NCBI GenBank assembly: GCA_021521415.1
Contig: JAIQDT010003854.1
Coordinates: forward strand, 185,001 to 249,000
Direction: 5' to 3'
DNA: 64,000 nt
DNA from: Bidens hawaiensis
Lineage: Eukaryota; Streptophyta; Magnoliopsida; Asterales; Asteraceae
This document shows, in pieces, positions 55,019-64,000 of this stretch. A program made the translations under genes and the position numbers. The number at the start of each line of letters is the position of its first letter. Positions within the stretch are counted from its first letter, which is position 1. A model generated the notes under the pieces. It searched no databases. It was given only the letters and a program-made list of their open reading frames with translations, and had not been told where the DNA came from.

Positions 55019-56756
55019 CTTTAAAGGTGAGGATGAAAATGAAAACATGAGCTTTCAGGTTGTGAAATTGAAGACACAGGATAAGAATAAACTTCAGGAA
55101 GAATTAGGGCTTTCAGGTTAGTTTTAGAAATGCCATTTTTGTATCTAATGTTTAGGCCTTTAAATGAATCGAATGAACACAAACGGAGCATGTTCATGTT
55201 CGTTCATTCATTTAGCTTTAACCGAACAAGCGTTTGAACACGAACAAATAAATGAACAGGGTTTTCTTGTGTGTGTTTGTTTGTTAAGAAAATGAACGTA
55301 TTCGTCTATGTTTGTTTGTTAACAGCATAAAGTATAAACGAACGGTTCAGGAACTTAAACAAACAAACATAGATGAACAACATAACTGAACTAAAACCTA
55401 TTAAAAGTAAATGTCAACAACAATGTTTGTGGTCTAAAAAGTTATTTAGACTAGAGTAAACTTTAATGGGCCTAAAAATTTAAATGAATATGTTAACGAC
55501 CTAAAAAATTCGTAAACCAACGAACATAAAATAATTTAAATGAAAAAACGTAAACGAACGTTCATGAACATAAATGAGCGAACGGGACAAGTAATCATGT
55601 TCGTTCGTTTAACTAAATGAACAAAACTTTGTGTTCATGTTCGTACGTAAATAAACGAACATAAACGAATGGTTCACGAACTGTTCATTGAGCGTTTGGT
55701 TTGTTTACAAGTCTACTAATGTTTAGTAAAAATATCTGATGGTTTTCTGTTGCTAGATAATAATCAAGAAACTAAAGGAACATGGCAAGAAAGCCTGCAA
55801 ATATGGAAAGATATTCTGAGAAGGGAGCAATTAGCCGAACAGTTAGATTCATCACGTGCTAAATATGCAATTGAATTTGACATGAAAGAGGTTGAAAAAA
55901 GTCTTCGTGAAGAAGATGCAAAGGCGAAAGCCAAAGGCACACAAGGCGTTAGAGCACTTTGGATATCAAAAAAATGGTGGCGTTACCGCCCTAAACTGCC
56001 TTACACTTATTTTCTTGAAAAACTTGAACATTCTGAGGTCAGACATGTGACTTTTTCTTAGATTTCTCTTTCTGAACACTTCATTTTTCTCAATATAGAG
56101 CTTTGACAGGTGGCTGCTGTTGTGTTCACTGAGGACCTGAAAACATTATATGTAACAATGAATGAAGGGTTCCCTCTAGAATATGTTGTAAGTTTCATAC
56201 TTTTAATATATTAAAAACTCTGCAACCTTTTCCTTTGACTTTGACTGATTCGGGTTGTTTTCTATAGGTTGATATGCCTCTTGATCCATACCTTTTTGAA
56301 ATGATCACAAATTCAGGAGCTGAAGTTGACTTACTTCAAAGGAAGCAAAGCTATTACTTATTAAAGTTTATAATTGCATTACTTCCCGGAATCTTGGTTT
56401 TGTGGTTTTTAAGGGAATCGCTAATGCTTTTACACATTACTTCAAAAAGATTCCTCTACAAGAAGTATAATCAGCTTTTTGACATGGCTTATGCCGAAAA
56501 CTTTATCATGGTAACGTTATAATCTTCATATAAAACTTACTTTCTTGTTAGATATATACATATTTCATGGCCAATTTTTTTTTATTTTTATGTTAAATTC
56601 ATTTTACAACTGCAGCCAGTTAGAGAAGTTGATGAAACAAAATCAATGTATAAGGATGTAGTGTTAGGTGGAGATGTTTGGGATCTTTTGGATGAATTAA
56701 TGATTTACATGCGGAATCCTATGCAATATTATGAGAAAGAAGTCAAGTTTGTTCGG
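55019..56756 (+). pseudogene. FTSHI5: FtsH-like inactive protease gene fragment, five exons
   Basis: Exons 55019-55116, 55757-56037, 56110-56187, 56268-56510 and 56616-56756 join in phase with perfect GT-AG borders and no stop. The product matches the middle of plant FTSHI5/EMB2458, a large plastid FtsH-like protein that has lost the protease zinc motif. It has a charged helical region (KDILRREQLAEQLDSSRAKY), a single hydrophobic membrane span (IIALLPGILVLWFL), then YNQLFDMAYAENF and GGDVWDLLDELMIYM. The fragment ends exactly at the donor after YYEKEVKFVR, before the exon with the Walker A ATP-binding loop, and nothing downstream matches the AAA+ domain. Upstream, a young LTR element inserted 413 bp before the first exon seen. 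It is either a truncated duplicate or a piece of a gene split by insertions. The choice of FTSHI5 over other FTSHI members is from memory. Confidence 0.8.
55154..55716. mobile_element. hAT-like MITE in intron
   Basis: Lies in the 640-bp intron between the first two exons and is flanked by an identical CTAATGTTTAG word on both sides, containing the 8-bp duplication expected for hAT. The interior is crowded with GTTCATGTTCGTT/AACGAACATAAA words in both orientations. No coding potential. Confidence 0.75.
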
Positions 56757-56796
56757 GTAATTTTAAATATTTTTGTATGATCAAATATTTGAAATA

Positions 56797-57144
56797 GGCC
56801 TGCAAATGAACTGAACGTTCAGTCATTTGTTCGGCAGGAAGTTCGTTTCATTACTAAATATTTGGTTGGAATTTATGCATCTTTTTATATGTTTTTTATT
56901 TTTTAATAAATATTTGTTATTAAAAAAATACTTGTGCTAATGATAAAGTTGATATAATTCTCTGTTTATTTCCTATGTACCAAACAAGAGAAATGATTCT
57001 CAGCTATATTTCTCTACTGAAATCTCTGTACTACCAAACAGAACAGTCAATTCTCATTCTCCAGACCAATTCCCTTTCTCTGCAATTCCATTTCTCTATT
57101 CCATTTCTCTACAATTCTCATTCTCTGTACCAAACACCCCCTTA
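56797..57144. mobile_element. MITE debris: hAT-like end plus Tourist-like element
   Basis: TAGGCCTGCAAATGAACTG at 56797 is a hAT-type end of the family seen in the intron. From about 56960 to 57141 a second element ends ACCAAACACCCCC-TTA, the Harbinger/Tourist signature, with three copies of TACCAAAC spaced through it. They begin 40 bp after the last FTSHI5-like exon, where gene homology stops. Confidence 0.6.
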
Positions 57145-57499
57145 GAGAAACCTTAGAGAAACTCTGGCCACCGGACCCCTTGACCCGCATGTGGTTCTGC
57201 CGATGTACATCTTTCAATCAACAACCTTTGGTGCTATGTGTATGTGTACACATAAGCAAAATCATATCTTTTTTACTGAATTGGTAAAAAAATATATATT
57301 GCAAAACAAAAGTGTCTAACTGAATAATACAAAATATTGAAGCAATATTGGATGGTGTTTGTACTGAGCCCTCGATTGAATACAACTTTGAGGAACGATT
57401 GAACAAAATTAAGAATACCGTGCGATGTTATGCATGATGTTATTGATGATTAGGCTATCTGGTACTTAATAAAAAAAATAGTTTATATAAGCTGAAATT

Positions 57500-57936
57500 T
57501 TAATGGGGGAGGGGAAGGAAAAAAGAGGAAAATATAAAAAATTATGTTCCAGATATTTTTTATAAAAAGGGAGGGGAGGGGAAATGAGGGAAAATGCTAG
57601 AATATTTAAGCATATTATCATCCTTCCAAATTTGAGAGATTAGGAGAGAAAATATTTATTTGTAATTATAACTTTTATCAATTCCTAAATTACCCTTATA
57701 TCTAACTTCATGTAATGGTTTACTTAAAGGGTATAATAGGAAAATGTATCTTTCTTTTCTTTTCCTCTTAACTCGGGAACATCTAAAATGTTTAATTTCT
57801 CTCCCTTTCCTTTCCTTTTCATTATACTCGGGAACACGAAATAAAATCACATATTTTTCTTCCCCTACCTTTCTTTCCTATCATAATTCCCCTTCCTTCC
57901 CCTCCACTCGTTAAATGAGACTCGGGAACACAGCGT
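57500..57936. mobile_element. MITE-like element with repeated CTCGGGAACA
   Basis: Three copies of ACTCGGGAACA (57770, 57830, 57920 area) and complementary purine/pyrimidine arms (GGGGAGGGGAAGG at the left, CCCCTTCCTTCCCCTCC at the right) suggest a long imperfect inverted repeat ending near AACACAGCGTTAG. No coding frame. Confidence 0.45.
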
Positions 57937-59911
57937 TAGGATTTGATAAGATTTTATGGATATATGAAACTAATCTAAATTAAAAAAAAGATTATTAAAT
58001 GGCGTGTAACAATTTTTTGTTCACAGAGGTACAGATCGATCAATATATCTTTGGAACATTTGATCATTTGTTGCAAACTTTTTTACCAACTATATATTTG
58101 AATATTTACGCATATATAGTATAGTTTATATTTCATTGTAAGTTAAAACAATAGCATTGCCACTCATACTTTGGTGGAATGGTAAGATGGTTTGGATGTG
58201 AATTTAATGGTTAAGGATTCAATTTTCATAATGTACAATATATATTTCACTGTTAAAAAAAAGTTAAAACAATACTATAATTTTACTTACAAAAAATACC
58301 GATTAATTAACGTTGTAATTTATAATATTGATTAATTAATGTTGTAATTTATAAATATAATTACTTTTAAATATTTATGCACATTTTTATTGATATTTCT
58401 TCAAGCTATACAATATATATACTTTATCTAATTGTTACTTACACAAAGTCAAATTTATGTGGATAAATATTTTTCTAAAAATACACTTGTACTGTAAATA
58501 AAAAATATGTATTTAAGTGTTAATTTGTTTATTTGAAAACACTTTATTTTATTTTATTTTTTTTACTTTTTAAACGACTAATATCTTTTACAATACACCT
58601 AACTAAATAATCAACTATTTACTATTAGTTACTTAAATGTACGTATATGATTGAGAATTTTAGAATTTCAAACAAATAATATAAATATATTAAACATTCA
58701 AAAATCTAATGTAACTATACAATTAAAACAAAAAAGTTTAAGTCAACTTGGCTTATTCTTATTGGTTGTTTCTTAAAGTTTTCATGTATATCTAACACTT
58801 CTCTAATTTTCATGTGAATAAAAATGATCAAAAATAAATTAAAATTATATAAAATCCATTCTCTTTAATCTCTTTAATGATTAAAATTAATGATTCAAAT
58901 GCAGTTTATAATTATTAATATCAATTTCAATTATTTCTATTATTCTATATACACAAGTTATAGTTTAACCTAAAAACTCAAATCAATTATCTCCTCTTTC
59001 ACGCCTCCTTCCTCTTCCACGGATCTCTACTTTCAATTCATTTATCCGGTAAGTTCAACGTCCATAATCGATGAAGCTGTTCACCAACCAGACGTTTTAT
59101 CTACAGTATATCGCCCTACCTATGACTGTCTTCACAATCCATCAACGTTACTACCGGACAATTAAATCATCATGTTTTATTTTTTGTATTTTGATTCAAT
59201 TGAAACTATATTCTTTTTTTTATTTCATACCGGTCAATGTGACTACGAATTTAATTTTACTAAAAATGGTTTTAATTAAAGATTTATGAAATTTGACCCA
59301 TTGACTAATTAAAATATAACTATTGGAGTATAAATTGAGATCTGTAATCAATTTGTGTATATTAGGAAAAAAATCAACTATTTAATTAAGGATTACTTTA
59401 ATTACGGAATTAAATTACTAACTTATTTTTGCAGAACTTATATCAATTACTTAATAATTCAATTGCTTATTAATTATATTATGTTGACTATTTTTATAAA
59501 TTTCAACCATATGATTAAGGATTTTAATATATCATAATTTATTCTAATTTTAGATATACGATAATTGATAATCAATTTTAGATATACGGAATTAAAAACA
59601 TTGATGATTAATTATATTACTGTTAATAAATAAATTAGTAACTTATTTTTCTACATTAATAACTTAATGTTGTATGTTGAAATATGAAGTAGATTTAACT
59701 ATATCAATTTTAATTATTTTGTCTTTATAATATAATTTAACAAGATTACATTCAAGTATTTCAAAATTTGAAAATCCCCTAATGCAACCTAGATATTTTC
59801 GTCCATAAATTTAGCTAATTCAAAATTCCTAATTTTATGTTTTTAATTAATTACATTAATACCTTCATTCTTTACGCAAGTCTCCAAAATTTGAATCATT
59901 TACTTCTTGTG
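57937..59911. other. Very AT-rich non-coding DNA
   Basis: No gene recognised. A splice-donor-like TTATCCG-GTAAGT at about 59045, after a C/T-rich leader, could be a 5' untranslated exon, but no coding exon follows in phase. Confidence 0.4.
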
Positions 59912-59919
59912 TATAAATA
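59912..59919 (+). promoter_or_regulatory. Possible TATA box
   Basis: TATAAATA, about 200 bp upstream of an ATG (60113). The leader between contains CAACACAAGAAAG just before the ATG. Confidence 0.4.
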
Positions 59920-60112
59920 GTATGACTTTCACACAATAATTCTTATACTATCACACCATATTTAGCAAAAACCAATTTGTTTGTTTGTAAGGTTTATATT
60001 TCTGGTCGTGCTTATATCATTCATTTTGTTTTTTTTTTTTATTTTTTGGTTAAAAGTGTTATTGTTCATAAATTAATATCTTGTTTATTTTTAATTTTTC
60101 AACACAAGAAAG

Positions 60113-60240
60113 ATGGAGCCAACAAACATCACAATGTTGAATCAACTGGATGTGCTTAACCGTGACTGTGTCCTAAAGGTGCGTATTTTGAAACTATAGC
60201 GTCTCAAAGACAATTCAAAGCTCGGAGAAGATTAGTCGAT
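60113..60240 (+). pseudogene. Possible RPA/DUF223-like N-terminal fragment
   Basis: From the ATG the frame reads LNQLDVLNRDCVLKVRILK, then a TAG where a Trp would fit, then RLKDNSK. The beta-strand spacing recalls the first OB fold of replication protein A-like proteins. An overlapping frame (FETIASQRQFKARRRLVDR) is also open, so the assignment is uncertain. If real, it is broken by the stop. Confidence 0.25.
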
Positions 60241-60427
60241 AGAAATGATTTTGCAAGACGAAATGGTATTGTTACACATTCATTAATTTTACTGTATTAT
60301 TCATACAATTTTGTACTAATGTTAATAATAATGTATCAGGATAACAGAATTCAAGTTTATGTGATGAAGACTTGCACCCCAAGCATGATGTGTGGCTTGG
60401 TGAGAATAAGTCTTTGATTGTTATATT

Positions 60428-60544
60428 GATGTTCCATTTACGCACGCGAATATAAGTTTGGCTAGACGGGAACTTGGGTATAAGCCGACGACGGATTTGG
60501 CGATCGAGTTGAAGAAGTTTATTAAGTGGTATCTTTGGTATTAG
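60428..60544 (+). pseudogene. C-terminal piece of UDP-glucuronate 4-epimerase
   Basis: 38 codons plus TAG read DVPFTHANISLARRELGYKP then TTDL, LKKFIKWYLWY. This is the conserved C-terminus of plant GAE enzymes, Golgi membrane proteins that make UDP-galacturonate for pectin. The NAD-binding and catalytic parts are absent, the upstream sequence is unrelated, and the stop is at the natural end. It is therefore a captured or truncated 3' gene end carrying its own 3' untranslated sequence. Confidence 0.75.
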
Positions 60545-60563
60545 GGTCATGATCAAATGAAAA

Positions 60564-60974
60564 CTAAATCTGTGCATTCATAGTTTTGATTTATGTTTTA
60601 GTTTTAGGATTTTTTTTTAATTTTATGAAAGAAGTAAAAGATCTCATGAGCATGATTCTTTGCTTGAAATGAGGATGACTCAAAACATCTCATTTTGTTT
60701 TTCTAATTTACATTTGTAAGTTGTGAACACAAATTCCCCTTGATTAATATTATACACTTAACTTTATTGTGTTTTTATATATTTTTATACGGATGATCAA
60801 AATGATTTAGGTTGTCTTAATATATGTCAAATCTACACATTCATAGTTTTGATTTGTTTTTTTTTTAATTTTAGGATTTTTTTTTTGATGAGAAAAGAAG
60901 GAAAAGATCTCATTAGCATAAATATTTGCTTAAAATCAGGATGAAAAATATTCTCATCTTTTCTAATTTACCTT
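60564..60974. repeat. Direct repeat of ~150 bp, 265 bp apart
   Basis: 60564-60714 and 60828-60974 share CATTCATAGTTTTGATTT, AAAAGATCTCAT and TTTCTAATTTAC in order. The first copy starts 20 bp after the epimerase stop, so the duplicated unit looks like its 3' untranslated region. Confidence 0.7.
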
Positions 60975-61072
60975 TTTAAATTAATACACATTTAATATGA
61001 TATTTTAGAAACCGATTATATAACTTAGTTTACAAAAATTTATTATTATATCTTAGTCTGAAAAGGTACAAT

Positions 61073-61099
<27 letters not shown>
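61073..61099. repeat. (TA)n microsatellite
   Basis: About thirteen TA units in AT-rich DNA. The stretch up to the LTR at 61323 holds nothing recognised. Confidence 0.85.
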
Positions 61100-61103
<4 letters not shown>

Positions 61104-62469
61104 AGTATCATTACAGAATTGTTAAATTATTTAAGAACTTGAAGGAACCCTTAAAAACTAACGTTTTTTATAAATGTTTTTGTATGTTAATGTTCTTTGA
61201 GAGTAATTTTATCCTTTTTTTATATCTATATCTACGATTACAATTTTGAAAATTAGTCTTTATACATATCTATGTTTTGTTTTACACATGTAAATTTGTT
61301 AGTACATAAATTTACATATATGTGTAACATCCTGCTTTTGTCAAGAATTAATAAAATAAATTTCGTTTATCTTATAATGTGTCGTGTGTCGGTTTAAATA
61401 AATAATCTAATAGAAGGTGGGCTTGGACTTTAGAAGATGAAATAAGAAATGGAATGGGCCTTAGGTCCATGGGCTTAAGGGAGTATAAATACCCCTTAAA
61501 CCCTAAACCTTTCCATTTCTATACATCTCTACACTATAGCCTACACCTTGGAAAACACAAACAAACCCGAACCAAGAACCGAAGGCGAGAACCCGAGCTT
61601 GTTGGTGCTGGAATGTCGTGACGGACCAGGTCACGTTAGATAACGAATTAGACTAGTGAACGAGGATAACGAACCAGATAACGAATCAAGTGATTCGTTA
61701 TTCACCGAATTCGTCATGATAAGGTAGCGAACCAGAGGACGAATCTGATGATGAAAAGTAACGAATTAAACTAACGAATCAGGCATGAATGATAACGAAT
61801 TAGCCAGCAAATTAAGCTTAATCCGTTATAGCAAATGAGTTAGCGAATTAGAAAGTTATTTAAAATTCTAATGGAAAATGTGTTAAGACAGTTAATGGAA
61901 ATAAAATTTTTCCAAGCTGACCTAGCAGCTCGACCCCAGCCAGAGGCTCTGCCCCTTGGACCCTGCTAGGGGTTGCCGCCCCTAGACCCCGCTGCCAGGG
62001 GCGCTGCCCCCGGACCCCCGTTCGTTTGGGTTACATAAAGATAGAAATACAATACGAGTAGTAATAGTTAATTGATACGTGTAATTGTTATACAGTTAGT
62101 TGTGCACAGCTCAAGAAAGGAATAACTATAAACGGTGAACGTAATCGCATTCAGGTGAGTTTCTAGCCCCATTTCCTTGTTATGTTTTCGGGGCTGTGTG
62201 CGTACTCGATGTGATAGTTAATACACTTACCTTAAAATGGTAAGTGTATGCCATGTATGATTTATATGTTAATTATGTATATCTTGAATGTAATCGAAAG
62301 CTTGTCGGTACGTGAACGATCTTCGGATATTGCACGTATTGACAAGGGAGGTATGTATATGATAGATGGATGCGTATGATAGATATATGTATGAATGTGT
62401 ATGAAAGAGTAAAGAATGTTATGCATGTTACGAGTACGTAAAGACATAATGTACGAAGATGAAGAAGTA

Positions 62470-62583
62470 AGGGATCAGACCCTAATAATATCTGAGATAG
62501 ACAAAGGAAAGAGGGATCAGACCCTAATAATATCTGAGATAGAAAAGGAAGGGATCAGACCCTAATAATATCTGAGATAGAAT
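62470..62583. repeat. Three tandem units in LTR
   Basis: AGGGATCAGACCCTAATAAT followed by ATCTGAGATAGA occurs three times with spacings of 42 and 38 bp. It lies downstream of the TATA box, so it would be transcribed. Confidence 0.85.
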
Positions 62584-63033
62584 GGACAATAAATATATAG
62601 TATGAAAGTAATAAAGTATGTACGTATGTATGTATGAAGTTATGTAATGAAAGTAAAATAGTAACGTAATTATTATGTGTCTTCGGATGTATAATGGAAG
62701 GTAGGTGTACGTATTGTATGTTATGTGATTAACTAGAACTCACTCAGCGTAGCTGACTTTTAGTATGCACGCAGGTGAGTAGAATTAGGCAGCTGGCTTG
62801 AGTGGGGACACATGGCGTTAGAATAAAGAAGCTGGCATCTGAAGATCTATTTGTTGTTTTGAACTAAAAGACATGTTTAAGTTATGTTTAAAGACAAGAT
62901 GATGAATGTTTGTAATGGCTGTTGATGTTTTATATTATTCCACGAAAGTTTTAATTATCTCTGATATTTAGAACTGTGTTTACGAGTAAATCCAACACCA
63001 AATGTAGGGCACTGGTAACGGGGCCTTACAAGT

Positions 63034-63045
63034 TGGTATCAGAGC
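63034..63045 (+). promoter_or_regulatory. Primer-binding site, initiator Met tRNA
   Basis: TGGTATCAGAGC three bases after the LTR end. Confidence 0.9.
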
Positions 63046-63412
63046 AAAGTTCGAGAGATTTAAGCATCCTACATGCTTAGAATCGAACAGAGAATGGGAT
63101 TTAAGCAAGGAAAGAACGAAGATGCCAGTTTAAGGTAGCCATGTGTCACTCAAGCAAGCTCAGTAAAGGTAAAGTGTATGGTTAAGTATGTATGTTAATG
63201 TTATTTTAATTGCTAAAGAAAGGATATGTGAATGTTAGGGATAGGATTATTTGATTGTTTGATTGATTAACTGTTTAGAGTAGAACCAGCACAAATAGAC
63301 TCATAAAGGGAAGTGTATAGGACACGGAAAGTAACGTGATCAGCTAACCACAGCTGGCCATTGTTATTACCTGTTAGCCTTACTATCCTTGTACTAAATA
63401 GTTCCTTGAGTG

Positions 63413-64000
63413 ATGACGTTTGTGTTTTCCTTTCCAGCTGGATCTAGGGAAGTTTTTGGAGCAGGAGGCCGCACTGGACGTCGTGGCAGGCCCCGTCGTG
63501 TCCAACGACCTTCGGTAGAAACAGCTTCCAACACCGAAGAAGAAGGAAGTGCAGCTGGAGGAAACCTTAACAACAATGAAGGGGTTCAGCTAGATCCCTT
63601 AATCCAAGCAGCTATTGTCCAAGCAGTAGCCACGGCTGTGAAAAACATGAATTCGGAGGGGTCTACTGGAGGCCGTGAAAGAACAGCTGAAGGAGCGGGA
63701 AGAGGAGGTAGGAAAGATGATGAAAAAGAAAGAGAGGCCTCGAGTGAGGTTAAGTCTGTGAAGGCCGATGGTAGGAAAAGGGGCCGAGGTGGGTGCAACT
63801 ATAAGTCCTTCAAGGGCTGTGACCCGCCTAACTGACTGGTTTGGGAGACGCAATCGCTACTCTTCAATGGATAACTGCCATGGATAAAATTATCCGAATC
63901 AGCGAGTGCCGTCCCGACCATGCTGTCGGTTATGCCACCCAATCATTCGAGGATGAAGCTATGTATTGGTGGGAGAGTGTGGAGCAGAGGAAGACACGGG
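63413..64000 (+). pseudogene. gag N-terminal part, frameshifted and cut by window end
   Basis: An Arg/Gly-rich N-terminus (GRTGRRGRPRRVQRPS), a helix with LIQAAIVQAVATAV, a charged linker and KSFKGCDPPN, then a TGA at about 63833. In another frame the family continues at once: GLGDAIATLQWITAMDKIIR, CRPDHAVGYATQSFEDEA, MYWWESVEQ, the start of the retrotransposon gag domain. A single-base shift near 63830 therefore separates the two parts. TTTCCAG-CTGG at 63440 resembles a splice acceptor, so the true start could be further upstream. Confidence 0.8.

Larger units (their letters stand above)
61323..64000 (+). mobile_element. Ty3/Gypsy element, 5' part, runs off window
   Basis: An LTR of about 1,708 bp (61323-63030, TGTAACATCC to GGGGCCTTACA) is followed by a Met-tRNA primer site and a gag start. 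The LTR has a TATA box TATAAATA at 61484-61491 with AAACCCTAAACC just after. It has a zone of ATAACGAAT-type repeats (61625-61850) and a GC-rich patch of GGGGC/GCCCC words (61920-62030). The 3' part is outside the window. Confidence 0.85.

Overview
The window is plant nuclear DNA, most likely from a eudicot and plausibly Asteraceae. The evidence is nested Ty3/Gypsy and Ty1/Copia retrotransposons, GT-AG introns, Helitron termini, MITEs, and a spliced gene with the 'putative transposase, gypsy type' domain that I know mainly from Asteraceae annotations. The species cannot be fixed from sequence alone. Most of the 64 kb is transposable-element DNA.

Layout. 1-2084: non-coding DNA with a Helitron 3' terminus and exon-like remnants. 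2085-15741: a rearranged Tekay-like Gypsy locus. It consists of a full LTR, 1.2 kb of flank, a truncated LTR joined to a decayed gag-pol (minus strand), a second full LTR, and the same 1.2 kb flank again. 15.6-22.8 kb: a hAT-type MITE, two more Helitron termini, and a small four-exon gene for a 74-residue protein that I cannot name. 22.85-25.0 kb: a truncated plus-strand copy (LTR, primer-binding site and leader only) of the family found intact at 45.3-54.6 kb. 25995-38279: a complete 12.3-kb Tat/Ogre-type Gypsy element with target-site duplication GATCA. Its gag-pol is on the minus strand, and it carries a separate intact seven-exon gene on the plus strand with its own TATA box. 38.7-43.5 kb: a Copia fossil. 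44-45.26 kb: TIR elements. 45260-54605: a complete young Tekay-like element with target-site duplication GGTAT. 54.6-57.1 kb: five intact exons of an FtsH-like inactive protease gene (FTSHI5-like), cut off just before the Walker A exon. 57-61 kb: MITEs plus small captured gene pieces, including the C-terminus of a UDP-glucuronate 4-epimerase. 61323-64000: the 5' LTR, primer-binding site and start of gag of another plus-strand Gypsy element that leaves the window.

How the parts work together. The elements code for the usual retrotransposon set: gag, protease, reverse transcriptase, RNase H and integrase, plus a second RNase H in the Tat element. In the Tekay locus at 2-15 kb the reverse transcriptase has lost two catalytic aspartates, so it can no longer drive its own copying. 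The young element at 45-54 kb has intact pol catalytic residues but three in-frame stops in gag/protease. The Tat element has one stop inside integrase.

The most unusual object is the intact antisense spliced gene inside the Tat element, with duplicated G-box repeats before its TATA box. Next are the tandem-duplication history of the first Tekay locus and the captured host-gene fragments at 55-60.5 kb.
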